Positions 13,701-23,708 of a stretch of 64,000 nucleotides of DNA are shown in pieces. The DNA lies in NCBI GenBank assembly GCA_905221605.1, contig CAJNDS010002598.1:283793-347792 (forward strand). Reading direction: 5' to 3'. The notes below the pieces were generated by a model, which was not told the origin of the DNA, did no database searches, and saw only the letters and a list, made by a program, of their open reading frames with translations. The stretch comes from Symbiodinium natans (Eukaryota > Sar > Dinophyceae > Suessiales > Symbiodiniaceae). A program made the position numbers and the translations under genes. Within the stretch, counting starts at the first letter, position 1, and every line of letters begins with the position of its first letter.

Positions 13701-16700
13701 AAGTTCCTTTCTTGTGGTTTATCAGTCAAAAGGAAACAGAAGGAGAGAAGGGAAAGAGAAGTGAGACGAGATAACAAGGATGCCATTTTGCTGGAAGCGC
13801 AACTGTATGTGGCCACAACAAGCAGGCCAGGGAGGCTCAGGCGGGGCAAGTCTCTCCCTAATTAGAAAAATCAATCTTGCTATTCACAGGTAGGCGCCCT
13901 TCTTCCTCTTCAGGAAATCGCCTTTCCCTTATTTTGCTTTTTGAAGCGAATAAGACAAACAACAGATAAGAAGAGAGGACAGGGAATGACTAGGTAAAGA
14001 GAGGAGCTCTTCAATTTCCTCCCTATCTCTTAAGTTACTTTTCCTTCTTGGGCGGGTGTCCTTTTTTCTTCCTTGAAGATGCAGAAAACTAGCAAAAAGG
14101 ACACCCGATCGCCCATTTTCTTTTCAATTCCCTTCCTTATCTCCTATGCTCTTTTCCTTATTCATTGCAACAGGAGAATACCGGAAAAGGGCCTCCATTC
14201 CCCTCTTCTTCCTTTCTTGTGTTTTTGTCATTTAAAGGGGAACAGGAGAAGACAAGGGAAAGAGAAGGAGAGAGGAGAGATAAAAGGAACACAATTCTAA
14301 TGGGAAGAGCCAAGAAAAGAATAGAAGAGAGATGAACAAAGAAGATGGAGAGACAAAACAAGGCGCAAAGAAGATGGCACTCTTCTTTATCTATCCTCTC
14401 GCCCTTCTCTCTCCCTTCCCTCTTTCTTTTCGAAACAGAAAAACTAAATTGGAAGAACTTGAAAAGGAGAAGGGTAATCCGTTCCCCCTAATATTAAAGG
14501 CCCCCCCCCCCCCTCCCTTGTATAAAAACCCCCAAAGGGTTTTTTGTATTGGGGGGGGTTCTTATCGTTTGTCCGAAAAACCAGCCCGTCCTTATTGCAG
14601 CACGCTGGCTCAGCAGCCCAGCCTAAGCCTAGACAGCTACGTTTGGAAAAGGTTCATGTTTCTGCTTCCGGCTTCCAACCCTCCCCCCCCTAACTCCCCC
14701 CTCTCTCTGTGGAGATTTTAATAGGGACAGGCACGGGATCGGGATTTTGGGCCAGGGGGTTCTTTATATTGGGGGGGTATTAATATTAGGGGGAACGGAT
14801 TAAGGAAAAGAGCAGAAGAGACAGGCCGAAAAGAGGAATATGATGAACTGAAAAGAAGAGAAGACACAAGAAACAAGGAGACGGATAGCACTCTTCTTTA
14901 TCTATCATCTCTCCCTTCCTTGTCTCTCGCTTTCCCCTCTATAATTAAAAAAATAGGTGCCCTCTCTCCTCTTCAGGAAGCCCCCTTGCTCTTATTTTGC
15001 TAGCTTTCTGAAACGACAAGGAAACAACACATAGAAAGAGAGGAAAGGGAATGAAACAATAGGCAGTGGAGCTCTTCAATGTCTTTACCTATCTCTTTTC
15101 TTGTTTTTCTTTTTCATTCAATAAGGAAAAGAAGCTTCCTTTGGTGGGGGGCGGGCCTCCTCCCGCAGGAAGAATTAAATAATTTAAATATGAAGGCTCC
15201 GAATTAAATATTAATATTTAATTCGGGGCCTTCATATTTAAATTATGTAATTCTTCCTGCGGGAGGAGGCCCGCCCCCCCNNNNNNNNNNNNNNNNNNNN
15301 NNNNNNNNNNNNNNNNNNNNNNNNNNNNNNNNNNNNNNNNNNNNNNNNNNNNNNNNNNNNNNNNNNNNNNNNNNNNNNNNCTAAAACCCCCCCCCCTCCC
15401 CCCCCCCCCCCGCAGTTCCAAAATTCACCTTGGCCGCACGAATATTTAAACTAGGGCGGACCTAAACCCTAAAGTCTGAAATCTGAAGCCCTGGGGAGAG
15501 AAGGAGGGAATATAGCGTTTGGGGTTTGGGGTTCAGGATTCAGTTAGGGTTGCCTCAAGCCCTAAACCCTAATTAAACCTTCTGAGCCTCGAGTTCTAAA
15601 CCCTGAAAATCCTCTGAGCCTTAAGCCCTACTCAAGAGCGGAGGCCCTCGACGCCCCCCGAATTCTCAAGCAGGTTTACTATTGGGCTGGGTGCCGGGAG
15701 GGTCCGGGCAAATAAATAAAATTAGCGTGTTATTTAGCATTCGGGGGAAGGGATTAGTAGGACTAATAAAGTGTAACCTTTTTTTTTCTTGGCTAGTAGA
15801 GAAGTGCGTTTAAAGCATTGTAGTCAAAAGGTGGCCCTCATGTAAGATCATCCTCAGGCAGCCAACTAGTCCCAAGATCCTCCCTACGAGTTCTTTATAG
15901 CTAGGATGCCCAGTAGTACCCTTATTCCCTTTTTGGGGGGGTTTAGGTTCCCTTAATTCCCCCTTTTTGCAAAAAAGGGCACCCTTTTTGAGCCTAGGTT
16001 ACTGGGCAGCCTAGTATAGCGGATGAGGGAAGTGGGATCCCGCAGTGTGGTCCCTTACCCTTGTTTGAAAAGGATTTATAGGGATCCGAAGTATGGGACC
16101 CAAATTAAGGGCCTATACATCTGACCCCCCCGATTAAAGTGGATGAGGGAAGTGGATTTTTAAGAACCCTGAACTTTGCAGCCCAGTGGTACTCTTTTGC
16201 CTCTTTTTGTGGCTACAAGGTTCCCTTGTAGCAAGCCCCAAATAAGAGTACCCTTTCTATATTATGGTTACTGGGCTTAGCCCAAGCCAAGCTTAAAGGG
16301 AAAGCATAATTGCGCGGGACTTCGTGCCCAAACCCTAAACCCCAAGAACCTCCCGGAGTCCTGACGCCCAAGCTGTGCCCTACCAGGAACGGCAACAAGG
16401 GCCTTGAGACGGAGGTTGGGGTTCAGTTTAGGGTTTGGGGTTTAGGGTTTGGGTTTAGTGCGCTGGTTGGTGCTGTCCGTTTCCTCTTGGTTCGACATTT
16501 AGGGGGTTTAGGGTTTACGGTTTACCTCAACTTTGACAACCCGAAGCCATGAACCGGAATAGCTCACATGGTAGGATGCTCAGAAGTACAGCCCCATTAA
16601 TAAAGCCAAGGAGGGGCTCCCGGGTAGCCTGGTTCTCTAGGCCGAAATCAGCTTCCAGAGCTTAGGTAGGGGTAGGCTGGAACATTTTATGATTTGTTTA

Positions 16701-19700
16701 ACCCTCACCCCCTATATAATCCTTTTTTATAAGGCCATAAACAATGTCACTGTTGTAGGGCCCCCAAGCCTAGCCCAGTAGGGTCTATAGGACGTAAAGC
16801 CACTGGTCTGAAATCCCTGAACTCTAAACCCACCACTGTACACTTTAGGGTTTAGGGTTTAGGGTTTAGGGTTTAGGGTTTAGGGTTTAGGGTTTAGGGT
16901 TTAGGGTTTAGGGTTTAGGGTTTAGGGTTTAGGGTTTAGGGTTTAGGGTTTAGGGACCTTAAGCCCTAAACCCTAAACCCTAAACCCGAAACCCTAAACC
17001 CTAAACCCTAAACCCTAAACCCTAAACCCTAAACCCTAAACCCTAAACCCTAAACCCTACCTACAAATTCCTAACGCCTAAAACCCAGACAAGATAGCAT
17101 GTAAGCCCTCCAAATGCTGGTTCACCCCTAAATCCCTAAACCTTGCACCCGAGATCGCCAAAACCCTGAACCCTCAATCCTATAAAGCCAAAACTCTCCT
17201 AAGTTCAGGGTTTAGGGTTTAGGGTTTAGGGTTTAGGGTTTAGGGTTTAGGGTTTAGGGTTTAGGGTTTAGCCTAAACTACAAACCCAACAATTAAAGCC
17301 CTCATTCCCTCTATCCCTATCAAGAATCAGCTTGTTTATTAGGGCTCCTATATTGCCCTCTTTTTTAGACCCAAAATCGCTGTCTAGGACCTCTTGGCGG
17401 GGCTTGTCTCGTTTTTTCTCCCCCATGAGCCGGAATAGCTACCAGTAGTGTTCCCTTATGGTCCCTCTAGAATGATACTATAATACCCCCCCCCCCCCCA
17501 AAAAAAAAAAAAAACAAGTTCTTAGTAGGGAATGAGGGAACTGGGGCCCTATTGAACCCCTTAAAGGGTATATATAGGGCCCTCATTCCACTATCCTTAT
17601 TAAGAATCAGCTTGTTTATTAAGGCTCCTATATTACCATTTTTTTTGCTGGGTTACTCTCTTCGACCTTGCGCCTCAGGGTTAGGCGGGTTAGGGGCCCA
17701 AGGCCACAACGCAAAACTCTCAAACGACCCGCCCCCCCCTCCCAAACCCTAAACCCTAAACCTTAACCCTAAACCCTAAACCCTAAACCGCCCTAAGCCC
17801 TATGACCTAAGCCCTAAACCCTAAACCCTACCCCCCCACCCCCCCCCCCCCCACACAAAAAAACAAATGAATAAAGTGTATGTTATATAATATACACTCA
17901 GAGAAAGAAACACAAAGACACACACACACACACACAAAAGCCGAGTGGAGATGAAGAAAGATAAAGAGAAAGAGAAAAGAGAAAGGAAAAGAAAGAGAAA
18001 GGAGAAGAAGAGAGACAGAAGAAAGAGAAAGAGAAAAGAGGAAAGAGAAAGAGAAAAGACAGAGAAAGATAAAGAGAAAGAAGAAACATAAAGAGCAAAG
18101 AGAAAAGAAAGAGAAAGAGAAATAGAAAAGAGAAAGAGCACGAGAAAGAGAAGATAAAGAGAGAGGAGACAGAGAGAGAGAGAGACAGAGAGAGAGAAAG
18201 AGAAAGAGAGAGAGAGAGAGAGACAGAGAGAGAGAAAGAGAAACAAAGGCATCAACTTGGCCTTGGCAGGTGGGCCCTCGAGGTGGTCGGTTGTCCGGCG
18301 GCCAGAAGCAGCGCGTGGCCATCTGCAGGCCGATGAAGAGGGGGTGGGGGTGGGGTAGGGTTTAGGGGTTTAGGGGTTTAGGGTTTAGTTTAGGGTTTCG
18401 GGTTTAGGGTTTAGGGTTTAGGGTTTAGGGTTAGGGTTTAGGGTTTAGGGTTTAGGGTTTAGGATGGAAGTTTTGGGGGATTTAGGGAGGTCTTGGAGGG
18501 GTTTCGGGTGCGGGATGGTGTAGGGGTCCGGGTTCTAGGTTTCTTGGGGAATTCGAGGGGCACCACCCTTTTTGTTTGTTGAAAAGGCGCCCTTTTAAGG
18601 GGCCATACTAAGGGACCATGTAAGTACTCTAAGAAGCACGTTGGACTTGGTAGGACTTTAGGAACTTTGGGTTAGACTTATTGAGCTGAAGGGTTTGGGT
18701 TCTTAAGGCTTTTTTGGGGGGAGGTAAGGGGGGCGCGGGGGGCGGGTGGGGGGGGGGGGGCTGGTTGGTTTGGGGTTTGTTTTGGGGTATGAGTTGTGCC
18801 CGCCAACATTTCGTTTTTAGCAGTTGTGCTCATGTCAGCCAGGGCGCTTATCCGCAACCCGCCGGTGATGCTGTTGGACGAGGTGCGGGCAGCAAAGAAG
18901 CGGACAGGGATTCTTTCAGACCTGCATGTTTTTTTAAGAGTATCTGAGTATCTGTCTAATACTATATCTTTCTCATTGCTCATCCCACCAAGATTTCATC
19001 AGGATTCTGCATGCGGACGGCGCCCGCACTTGCGATTTGTGTGCAGACTTTAGGGTTTAGGGTTTGGGGTTTAGGGTTGAGGGTTTAGCCCCGATCCTCT
19101 TGCAGCGTTGCGATGCACAGACCCTGCTCACGAATTGGAACGCGCGCTAGGGTCGTTTTGAGCACGCAACTGGCGGCAAGTACATGACAGCGAAGAATCC
19201 ACCCTAAGCCCTAAACCCTAAACCCTAAACCCTAAACCCTAAACCCTAAGCCACCTTTCCAGAGGCGGCAATGCTGGTCTTGCCCGACAACCTGATTAGG
19301 CCTTAGACCTTTCGAGCTGCATGCTCCCCAGGAGGAGATGCCCCCAACGTTACATCGTCTCTTAGCCCTGAGCGCTTCCTGCCCTTCTCGGATCCTTTCT
19401 CCCTAAACCCTATAAGCCCTAAACCTTACACCCTAAACCCTGAACCCTAAACCCTAAATCAATCAGCGTTTGGCAGCGGAGGCCACCAGTGCCCTGGACA
19501 CTCAGAGCGAGGCCATCGTGCAGAAGGCAGGGAAGGGCTTAGCGGTTGGGGTTTGGGGTTTGGGGTTTGGGGTTTGGGGTTTAGGGTTTAGGGTTTCGGG
19601 CTTAGGGTGTAGGGTGTAGGGTTTTAGGGTCAGGGTTGTTTAGGTCTTTTGAAGGTTTAGGTGTTTAGGGTTGCTGGGGTCAAAGTGTTTGGTGAGATCA

Positions 19701-22700
19701 GACTCTCAGCGTGTCGGGTTCAAGGTACTGCCGCTGCAGGAATCACATGTCAAATCTGAGATACTTTCCCCTGTCCTCTTCGTCCCGCGTGCGGTTGGTT
19801 TCAGCGTCTTGGGATTTCGGATAGGTCTAAGTTCGCGGCCACTTGCGTATTGAAGGTATCCTTAAAGAATTCATTGATTCTACTTTGGTCAGTTCAATCT
19901 CAACCCCGGGTTAAACACGGGTACCCTTTTCGGAGCCTTTTCTTTTTGAAGGGGCTTAGGCGGGAATTGATTCTCCCAAAAAAAGAATAAGGGGGCCCAC
20001 TCTTGGTCCTGGTTTAGAATCGGAGGGTCTAGTACAACGGTCCCCCAAGGCCCAGATCCTAAATTCTAAACCTAAACCCTAAACCCTCCGGCGCCCTGGC
20101 CAAGTCGGTGAAGGCTCTCGAAGCAGCGCGCGAGGGGCGTACTTCCTTTGCCATCGCGCACCGCCTCTCCACCATCCAAGGCCATGTGGGTGCAGGGCTT
20201 CGCGGTTAGGCTCTGGGGACTGAAACCCTAAACCCTAAAACCCTAAACCCCAAACCCTAAACCCTACACCCTAAACCCTAAACCCTGAGATACGGAATGC
20301 GCAATTGAGGGTTTAGGGTTGGAGAAATTGTGCTGTGGAGCACGGGGTTCTCTGAAATCAGCTCCCAACCCTGCAGGTGTGGGGTTTAGGAGTTGGGTTA
20401 ATTAGGCCTTAGGGTGTGTATGGTTTAGGGTTTAAGATGTTGGAGGGGACGGGAGATAAGCAAAGACCTATCTTCAATTTCAATGCTAAGGGTTTAGGGG
20501 TTCATAAAAGGTTTTTTGGATAGTCATATTTCTTGTAGCTTAGTTCGCCGCTTTGGTTCAACCCAATTCTACTACCCTAAACCCTGAACCCGAAACCCTA
20601 CACGCCCCAAGCATCCCCAAACCCTGAACCCTAGTACTAGACTGGAAACCCCCTGAACCCTACGCCCGAGACCCTGCACCCCCAAACCCCAAACCCTAAA
20701 CCCTAAACCCTAAACCCTAAACCCTAAGCCCTAAGCCCTAAGCCCTAAGCCCTAAGCCCTAAGCCCTAAAGCCCTAAAGCCCTAAAGCCCTAAATACCCT
20801 AAACCCGAAGCCCTAAGTCCCCTGGTGGTCCCTTCATTTTCCCTGATAGTGCTTTTTGTGGTGGCCGCCCTTGGGATCCTCCCTCTGCTTGAGCCCTCAT
20901 CTCCTACCTATATTGTTTAGGATATAGGGTTTAGGGTTTAGGGTTTAGGATATAGGGTTTAGGATATAGGGTGTACGGTGTAGGGTGTACGGTGTAGGGT
21001 GTAGGGTTTTTAGGGTCAGGGGCCAGGGTACAGTGAATTTCTATAGGTTAAATAAGAATCCTGTAGGGAGTGCCTTGGTAGGTAACATACAGTGAATGCA
21101 GGTTGGAGTTCTTCAGGGTCACCCTATTCCCTAAACTCTAAACCCTAAACCTAAACCCTAAACCCTAAACCCTAAACCCTAAACCCTAAACCCTAAACCC
21201 TAAGCCCTAAGCCCTAAGCCCTAAACCCTAAACCCTAAACCCTAAACCCAGCCCGATAAGCCCTACCAAACACGAAGCACCCTACCAAACCCGATAAACC
21301 CTAAATACCTTAGAAGCCATGAGCCCATGAAACGCCACAACTTGGAGCCTAACCCTAAACCCTAAACCCTAAACCCTAAACCCTAAACCCTAAACCCTAA
21401 ACCCTAAACCCTTACCCCCCCCCCCCCCCCCCCCCTAGAAACGGTCTTCGCCTTCTCCTTGGGCTCAACTTTTCAGTTCTTGACACCGAACGCTGCGTAC
21501 GCAGATGTTCCCCTGTCTGATACATTTACTTGCGTGTGGCCTTGACCCTAAACCCTAAACCCTAAACCCTAAACCCTAAACCCTAAACCCCCAAGTTCTT
21601 CGGGCCTAAACCCACCGGATCCCAGAAGTACTTTCCAAACCTGCTCGGAAGGACTGCGGTCAAACCTCTTAGGGTTTAGGCTCTAGGGCCCCGGACACAA
21701 CCCAGCAGACTCCAGAGAGGGAGGCATTTAGGTTTAGGGTTCAGGGTTTCGGATTTAGGGTTGAGGGAGCCCGAGCAACACGAGGGCGGCATCCCCAAAC
21801 CCTCCGGAGGCCACGTAATCAGAAGCTACCCAAGAAGAGCCCCCGATGAGCGGCTAGCTCCCTGGAGCCCTGTGTACTTGGCGACAGCTCGAGAGTTAAA
21901 AATCGCCGGCGGCAGGTTGCGAATGCACAGCCCATTCGAGTTGCAAGCTGCGCTCAGCTGGATCTGAACAGCGGCCTCAGACAGCGTTGTCTTGAGCATA
22001 CGTAAACCCTAAAGAACCCTAAACTTCTAAGACACATACCCTAAACCCTAAACCCTTAAACCCTAACTCTCAATCCCACATCTAAACAAGAGTTAAAAAC
22101 AGCACAGCGGAGGCTTCAGACTCCTACATTGTCTTTGTATGCGTGGGACACGCCCTTCAAAGCCCTTCGTTTCGGCCCTGAAGCCGCCTCCACCTGTGTT
22201 TAAGAACCCTCTCCCGCCCAAAAAAAACAAGAACACAAAGATATTCTGCATTATAAGGGCAATATAGGGACGAGCATGTTATGTTTTTTGCGTTCTTGAG
22301 CGAAAAGTAGGCAATAAATCCTACTCCCTAAACCCTGAACCCTAGACCCTAAACCCTAAACCCTAAACCCAAACAGTACGAAGCTGTGGTGCCAGGCTGC
22401 GACGTCATCCTCGTGAATGCAGATGGCCGCGTTGTGGAGAGGGGCAACCACGAAGAGCTGATGGCTCTCAAGGGCGTGTGACTTTGGCTTTGAATACGGG
22501 TAGGTTTTTTTTGGGTTTAGGGTTTAGGGTTTAGGGTTTAGGGTTTAGGGTTTAGGGTTTAGGGTTTAGGGACAGCAGAAAACTTAAATCTCAAGGAGTG
22601 GTTGCAACTTGTATATGGGGATGCTAGCAGTCCTTAATAGGGACTATAGATGAGGATGCTACAAATCCCTAGTTAGGACTGTTAGCATAAGCCAACTTGT

Positions 22701-23708
22701 ATACGGTGGGGGTTCTTTTTGGGTATTTTTTGGTGTGTGTTTTCGGTTTTCTTTCACCCTAAACCCTAGACCCTAGACCCTAAACCCTAAACCCCTTAAA
22801 CCCTCAACCCTCAACCCTAACGCCTGAACCTTGAACCCTAACCCTAAACCCTAAACCCCGAAAGCCCTAAACCCTAAACCCTAGAGGACACATGAAAACC
22901 AAAACAAATACCCCCAACAAACCAAAGCAAATACCCCAAGAAAGCCTAGCTCCACTTGTATGTGTTCAGGCTTTGTGGTACTTGACCGTAACTTTAGATC
23001 CTTACCCTTTTTGGGCTTATTGGGTTTCTTAATAAGGCAGCTAAAAGTTGAATTTATAGCTACCCTCCTGAGTGCAGCCAAGTAGGCTTCAGGGTTGGCT
23101 AGGTAGGCAAACGCCGTCGTCATGGTGATTCATGCGCTTGAGGTTGTCGTGATGTGTAGGCGCATCATGTTGCTGACGTCAAGTGCATTGTAGTTTGTGT
23201 TTGCGTCGCTAGGGTTTAGGGTTGAGGGTGTAGGGTTTAGGGTTTAGGGTTTATATAGGGCGGAATGGAAACGCACTAAAGGAGGGTATTTCGGGGCTGC
23301 TTCGGTATGTAGGGACTCAAAAAGGTATATATATATAATTATATATTTATAGGGGTTATATAGGGGAATACAATTCCCTCCTTATACCCGTTAGTCCAGT
23401 ACTTGTAGTTTGTGCTTGTATCATGGACATGGACGTGGACACCTGTCCAACGCACCACCCCCCCCCCCCCCCCCCCCAAGCTGAGAGAGCACCATGCTGT
23501 GACGCTAGAGTTCAGAATAGCAAAGCGGCACCTTCACGCATGAAGTAAAACAATGCAGAGCAACGAAAGCACTCGTTAGCCCAATTTAGAAGTGCTGGCA
23601 GCCACGCATATTCATTGATGGCACGCTTGAAGGAATGGATGAATCAATGAGCAACGTTTTGTCTTGTCTCCAAGGTACTACAAGCTGCAGATGCAATCAC
23701 AAAAGTGA
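169..23708 (+). CDS. ABCB-type ABC transporter (P-glycoprotein-like), 3' part, 13 exons recognised
   Basis: ATP-driven membrane exporter of the ABCB/MDR family, inferred from spliced exons. Exons with my boundaries: 169-227, 4479-4536, 4961-5018, 5348-5394, 5603-5638, 6864-6900, 16387-16414, 18270-18328, 18843-18882, 19482-19526, 20105-20180, 22396-22477, 23675-23708 (stop TGA 23706-23708). Phases agree across every junction except around the 6901-16386 break. The product runs from the last transmembrane helices through the signature, Walker B and H-loop of a nucleotide-binding domain to a short C-terminus ending ...QMQSQK. The 5' end lies before the window. Walker A and Q-loop exons are not visible between 6901 and 16386, a stretch with satellites and a 100-N gap. 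Donors are mostly GC, with four GT. Introns are packed with TTTAGGG/CCCTAAA. Family call secure; exact boundaries inferred. Confidence 0.87.
1237..1310 (-). pseudogene. tRNA-like sequence (degenerate tRNA-Arg-like), copy 1
   Basis: On the minus strand it reads CCCCGTGGCCTAATGG, a good A box, continuing TTAAGGCG, and later GGCTCGATTCC, a good B box within a GCAGG/CCTGC T-stem. The D and T arms look intact, but the anticodon arm does not pair well and the acceptor side carries an extra ~8 nt between the T-stem and the closing ACGGG. The D-arm resembles eukaryotic tRNA-Arg. Most likely a tRNA-derived SINE-like head or tRNA pseudogene; an unusual functional tRNA is not excluded. Confidence 0.55.
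1676..1750 (-). pseudogene. tRNA-like sequence, copy 2
   Basis: A near-identical second copy of the 1237-1310 element, differing by single bases (CCGGTGTC against CCAGTGTC). In this copy the terminal CCCCGT/ACGGGG pairing is a perfect 6 bp. It is followed, as in copy 1, by the same ~60-bp tail (AGAAGTGCTGGCTATAAC...), so duplication included the flanking sequence. Confidence 0.55.
2064..4200. other. Mostly unique intronic DNA with one MITE
   Basis: Within the 228-4478 intron. Apart from CCCTAAA runs near 2308-2345 and 2443-2470 and the MITE-like element at 2769-2873, I see no repeat structure, no conserved protein and no RNA gene. Open frames of 60-115 codons exist on both strands, but none has recognisable composition or motifs. 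A C-run lies at 3609-3627. Confidence 0.6.
2769..2873. mobile_element. MITE-like element, family A (TTGGGATGTT... inverted ends)
   Basis: Ends are inverted repeats, TTGGGATGTTACCCC and GGGGGAGCATCCCAA. TACATAG occurs just outside both ends, a possible target-site duplication. Related copies lie at 26908-27013, 45709-45814 and 54711-54832. Confidence 0.75.
4720..4756. repeat. Short dinucleotide tracts (TA, GA, CA)
   Basis: Successive short (TA)n, (GA)n and (CA)n runs in the GT-AG intron 4537-4960 of the ABC gene. Simple sequence; no other function seen. Confidence 0.7.
7173..7288. repeat. Long perfect CCCTAAA array
   Basis: About 16 nearly perfect CCCTAAA copies, one of the longest telomere-type arrays in the window. 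Other long arrays are at about 16846-16953 (TTTAGGG), 16964-17058 (CCCTAAA), 25828-25914, 27387-27478, 30457-30549, 45905-45976, 46279-46350 and 50078-50176 (CCCTAAA), 31408-31524 and 49603-49663 (TTTAGGG). All are internal, in introns of the two plus-strand genes. Confidence 0.95.
7313..7334 (+). other. Possible linker exon of the ABC transporter
   Basis: This short GC-rich segment sits between a CCCTAAA array (7173-7288) and a TTTAGGG array (7416-7445), exactly the setting of the confirmed exons. After an AG at 7311-7312 it can continue the frame left by 6864-6900 and would add Ala/Ser-rich linker residues, ending before GACGTGG (a GA-type donor). No conserved motif supports it, so it is a prediction from position only. 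Confidence 0.25.
7488..7620. mobile_element. MITE-like element, family F (GTTACA(C/T)GGTCCC inverted ends)
   Basis: Begins GTTACACGGTCCCTTTAT and ends with its imperfect reverse complement AAGGGGCCATGTAAC. Related partial copies with GGGACCATGTAA or GATCCGAAGTATGGG motifs appear near 18598-18625, 31530-31620, 39150-39165 and 16080-16110. Confidence 0.65.
7678..8850. repeat. (CCCGAA)n hexamer array with C-tract/A-tract interruptions
   Basis: About 1.2 kb of CCCGAA repeats, divided into 10 or so blocks by a recurring motif: C-tract, CACAAAAAAA or GCAAAAAAA, then GTCGCC. The array gives long open frames on both strands encoding only low-complexity PNPNP or GSGSG-type peptides, which are artefacts of the 6-bp period. 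The G-rich strand could form quadruplexes and the C-rich strand i-motifs. Confidence 0.95.
8960..15145. repeat. Purine/pyrimidine-rich satellite with ~3.1-kb higher-order period
   Basis: The block from about 9200 to 11400 recurs at about 12295-14480 (offset about 3,095 bp). Inside it, about 9520-10390 recurs at 11420-12290 (offset about 1,903), and about 8990-9340 recurs at 11070-11415 (offset about 2,076). Landmark: GAAGCTTCCTTTGGTG at about 9808, 11713, 12905 and 15133. Units alternate GA-rich and CT-rich tracts of 30-60 nt on one strand. Open frames of 60-150 codons exist on both strands but encode only K/R/E-rich or S/F/L-rich low-complexity peptides. It lies in the ABC gene between the transmembrane and nucleotide-binding exons. 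Confidence 0.9.
14477..14800. mobile_element. TIR element inserted at TA in one satellite copy (mariner-like MITE)
   Basis: Perfect terminal inverted repeats begin ATCCGTTCCCCCTAATATT. The element is 324 bp and flanked by TA at 14475-14476 and 14801-14802. The uninterrupted site (GGGTAAGGAAAAG) is seen in the sister satellite copies near 9303 and 11382. TA target duplication and TIRs fit a non-autonomous Tc1/mariner-type element. No transposase is encoded. Confidence 0.85.
15146..15279. repeat. 134-bp near-perfect palindrome beside the assembly gap
   Basis: Arms of 67 bp centred between 15212 and 15213 (AATATT), with two mismatches. The outer part is GC-rich (GGGGGGCGGGCCTCC) and the inner part AT-rich. 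The satellite copy is cut at TTTGGTG immediately to the left. Either a genuine hairpin element or an inverted-chimera artefact at the contig edge. Confidence 0.9.
15281..15380. other. Assembly gap (100 N)
   Basis: Exactly 100 unknown bases, the conventional size for a gap of unknown length, between the palindrome and a C-rich stretch. True length unknown; ABC transporter exons may be missing here. Confidence 0.99.
15901..16014. mobile_element. MITE-like element, family B (CTAGGATGCCCAGTA inverted ends)
   Basis: Starts CTAGGATGCCCAGTA and ends TACTGGGCAGCCTAG (inverted, one mismatch). TATAG directly flanks both sides as a 5-bp target duplication. Sister copies at 24491-24606 (flanked by TCAC) and 45075-45188 (flanked by AAAAA). 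Confidence 0.85.
16180..16279. mobile_element. MITE-like element, family C (AGCCCAGTGGTA inverted ends)
   Basis: Starts AGCCCAGTGGTACTC and ends GGTTACTGGGCTT. Sister copies at 28473-28580 and 49320-49420; a possible truncated copy runs straight into TTTAGGG repeats at about 31396. Confidence 0.75.
17523..17612. mobile_element. MITE-like element, family E (GTAGGGAATGAGG ends)
   Basis: Reads GTAGGGAATGAGGGAACTGG, then an inverted CCCTCATTCCACTAT. A second copy is at 32587-32675 and a partial one at about 17300-17350. Confidence 0.6.
17940..18243. repeat. GA-rich polypurine tract just upstream of an ABC exon
   Basis: About 300 nt almost purely of GAAAGA/GAGA units, preceded by a (CA)n run, ending 26 nt before the exon at 18270. 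A run of purines in the usual polypyrimidine-tract position is unusual for an acceptor. Confidence 0.85.
20181..22395. other. Long ABC-gene intron with variant telomeric arrays
   Basis: GC-AG intron. It is atypical in beginning with CCCTAAA (20224-20286). It contains a CCCTAAG variant block (20722-20770), a block of CCCTAAAG units, TTTAGGATATAGGG variants (20930-21000), several CCCTAAA arrays and a C-run (21416-21436). A 68-codon open frame at 21761-21967 has no recognisable motif. Confidence 0.6.

Larger units (their letters stand above)
15381..16386. other. Intronic stretch with two MITE-like elements
   Basis: After a C-rich run this stretch carries scattered degenerate CCCTAAA, the family B element at 15901-16014 and the family C element at 16180-16279. 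I found no exon for the missing Walker A part of the ABC transporter here. Confidence 0.6.
16387..23708 (+). other. ABC transporter exons: second half of nucleotide-binding domain
   Basis: Seven exons. 16387-16414 reads NGNKGLETE, the segment before the signature. 18270-18328 reads [19 protein letters not shown], containing the ABC signature LSGGQ. 18843-18882 reads [13 protein letters not shown], Walker B with its catalytic Glu. 19482-19526 reads [15 protein letters not shown], the D-loop. 20105-20180 reads [20 protein letters not shown] then LSTIQ, containing the H-loop His. 22396-22477 reads [20 protein letters not shown] then LMALKG. 23675-23708 reads [10 protein letters not shown] and stop. 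All are in phase. The order signature, Walker B, D-loop, H-loop is complete. Walker A is not seen upstream. Confidence 0.93.

Noticed and set aside
8986-14721. Numerous 60-150-codon open frames in the satellite
   Set aside because: Low-complexity reading of GA/CT tracts, duplicated with the satellite on both strands; nothing indicates translation.
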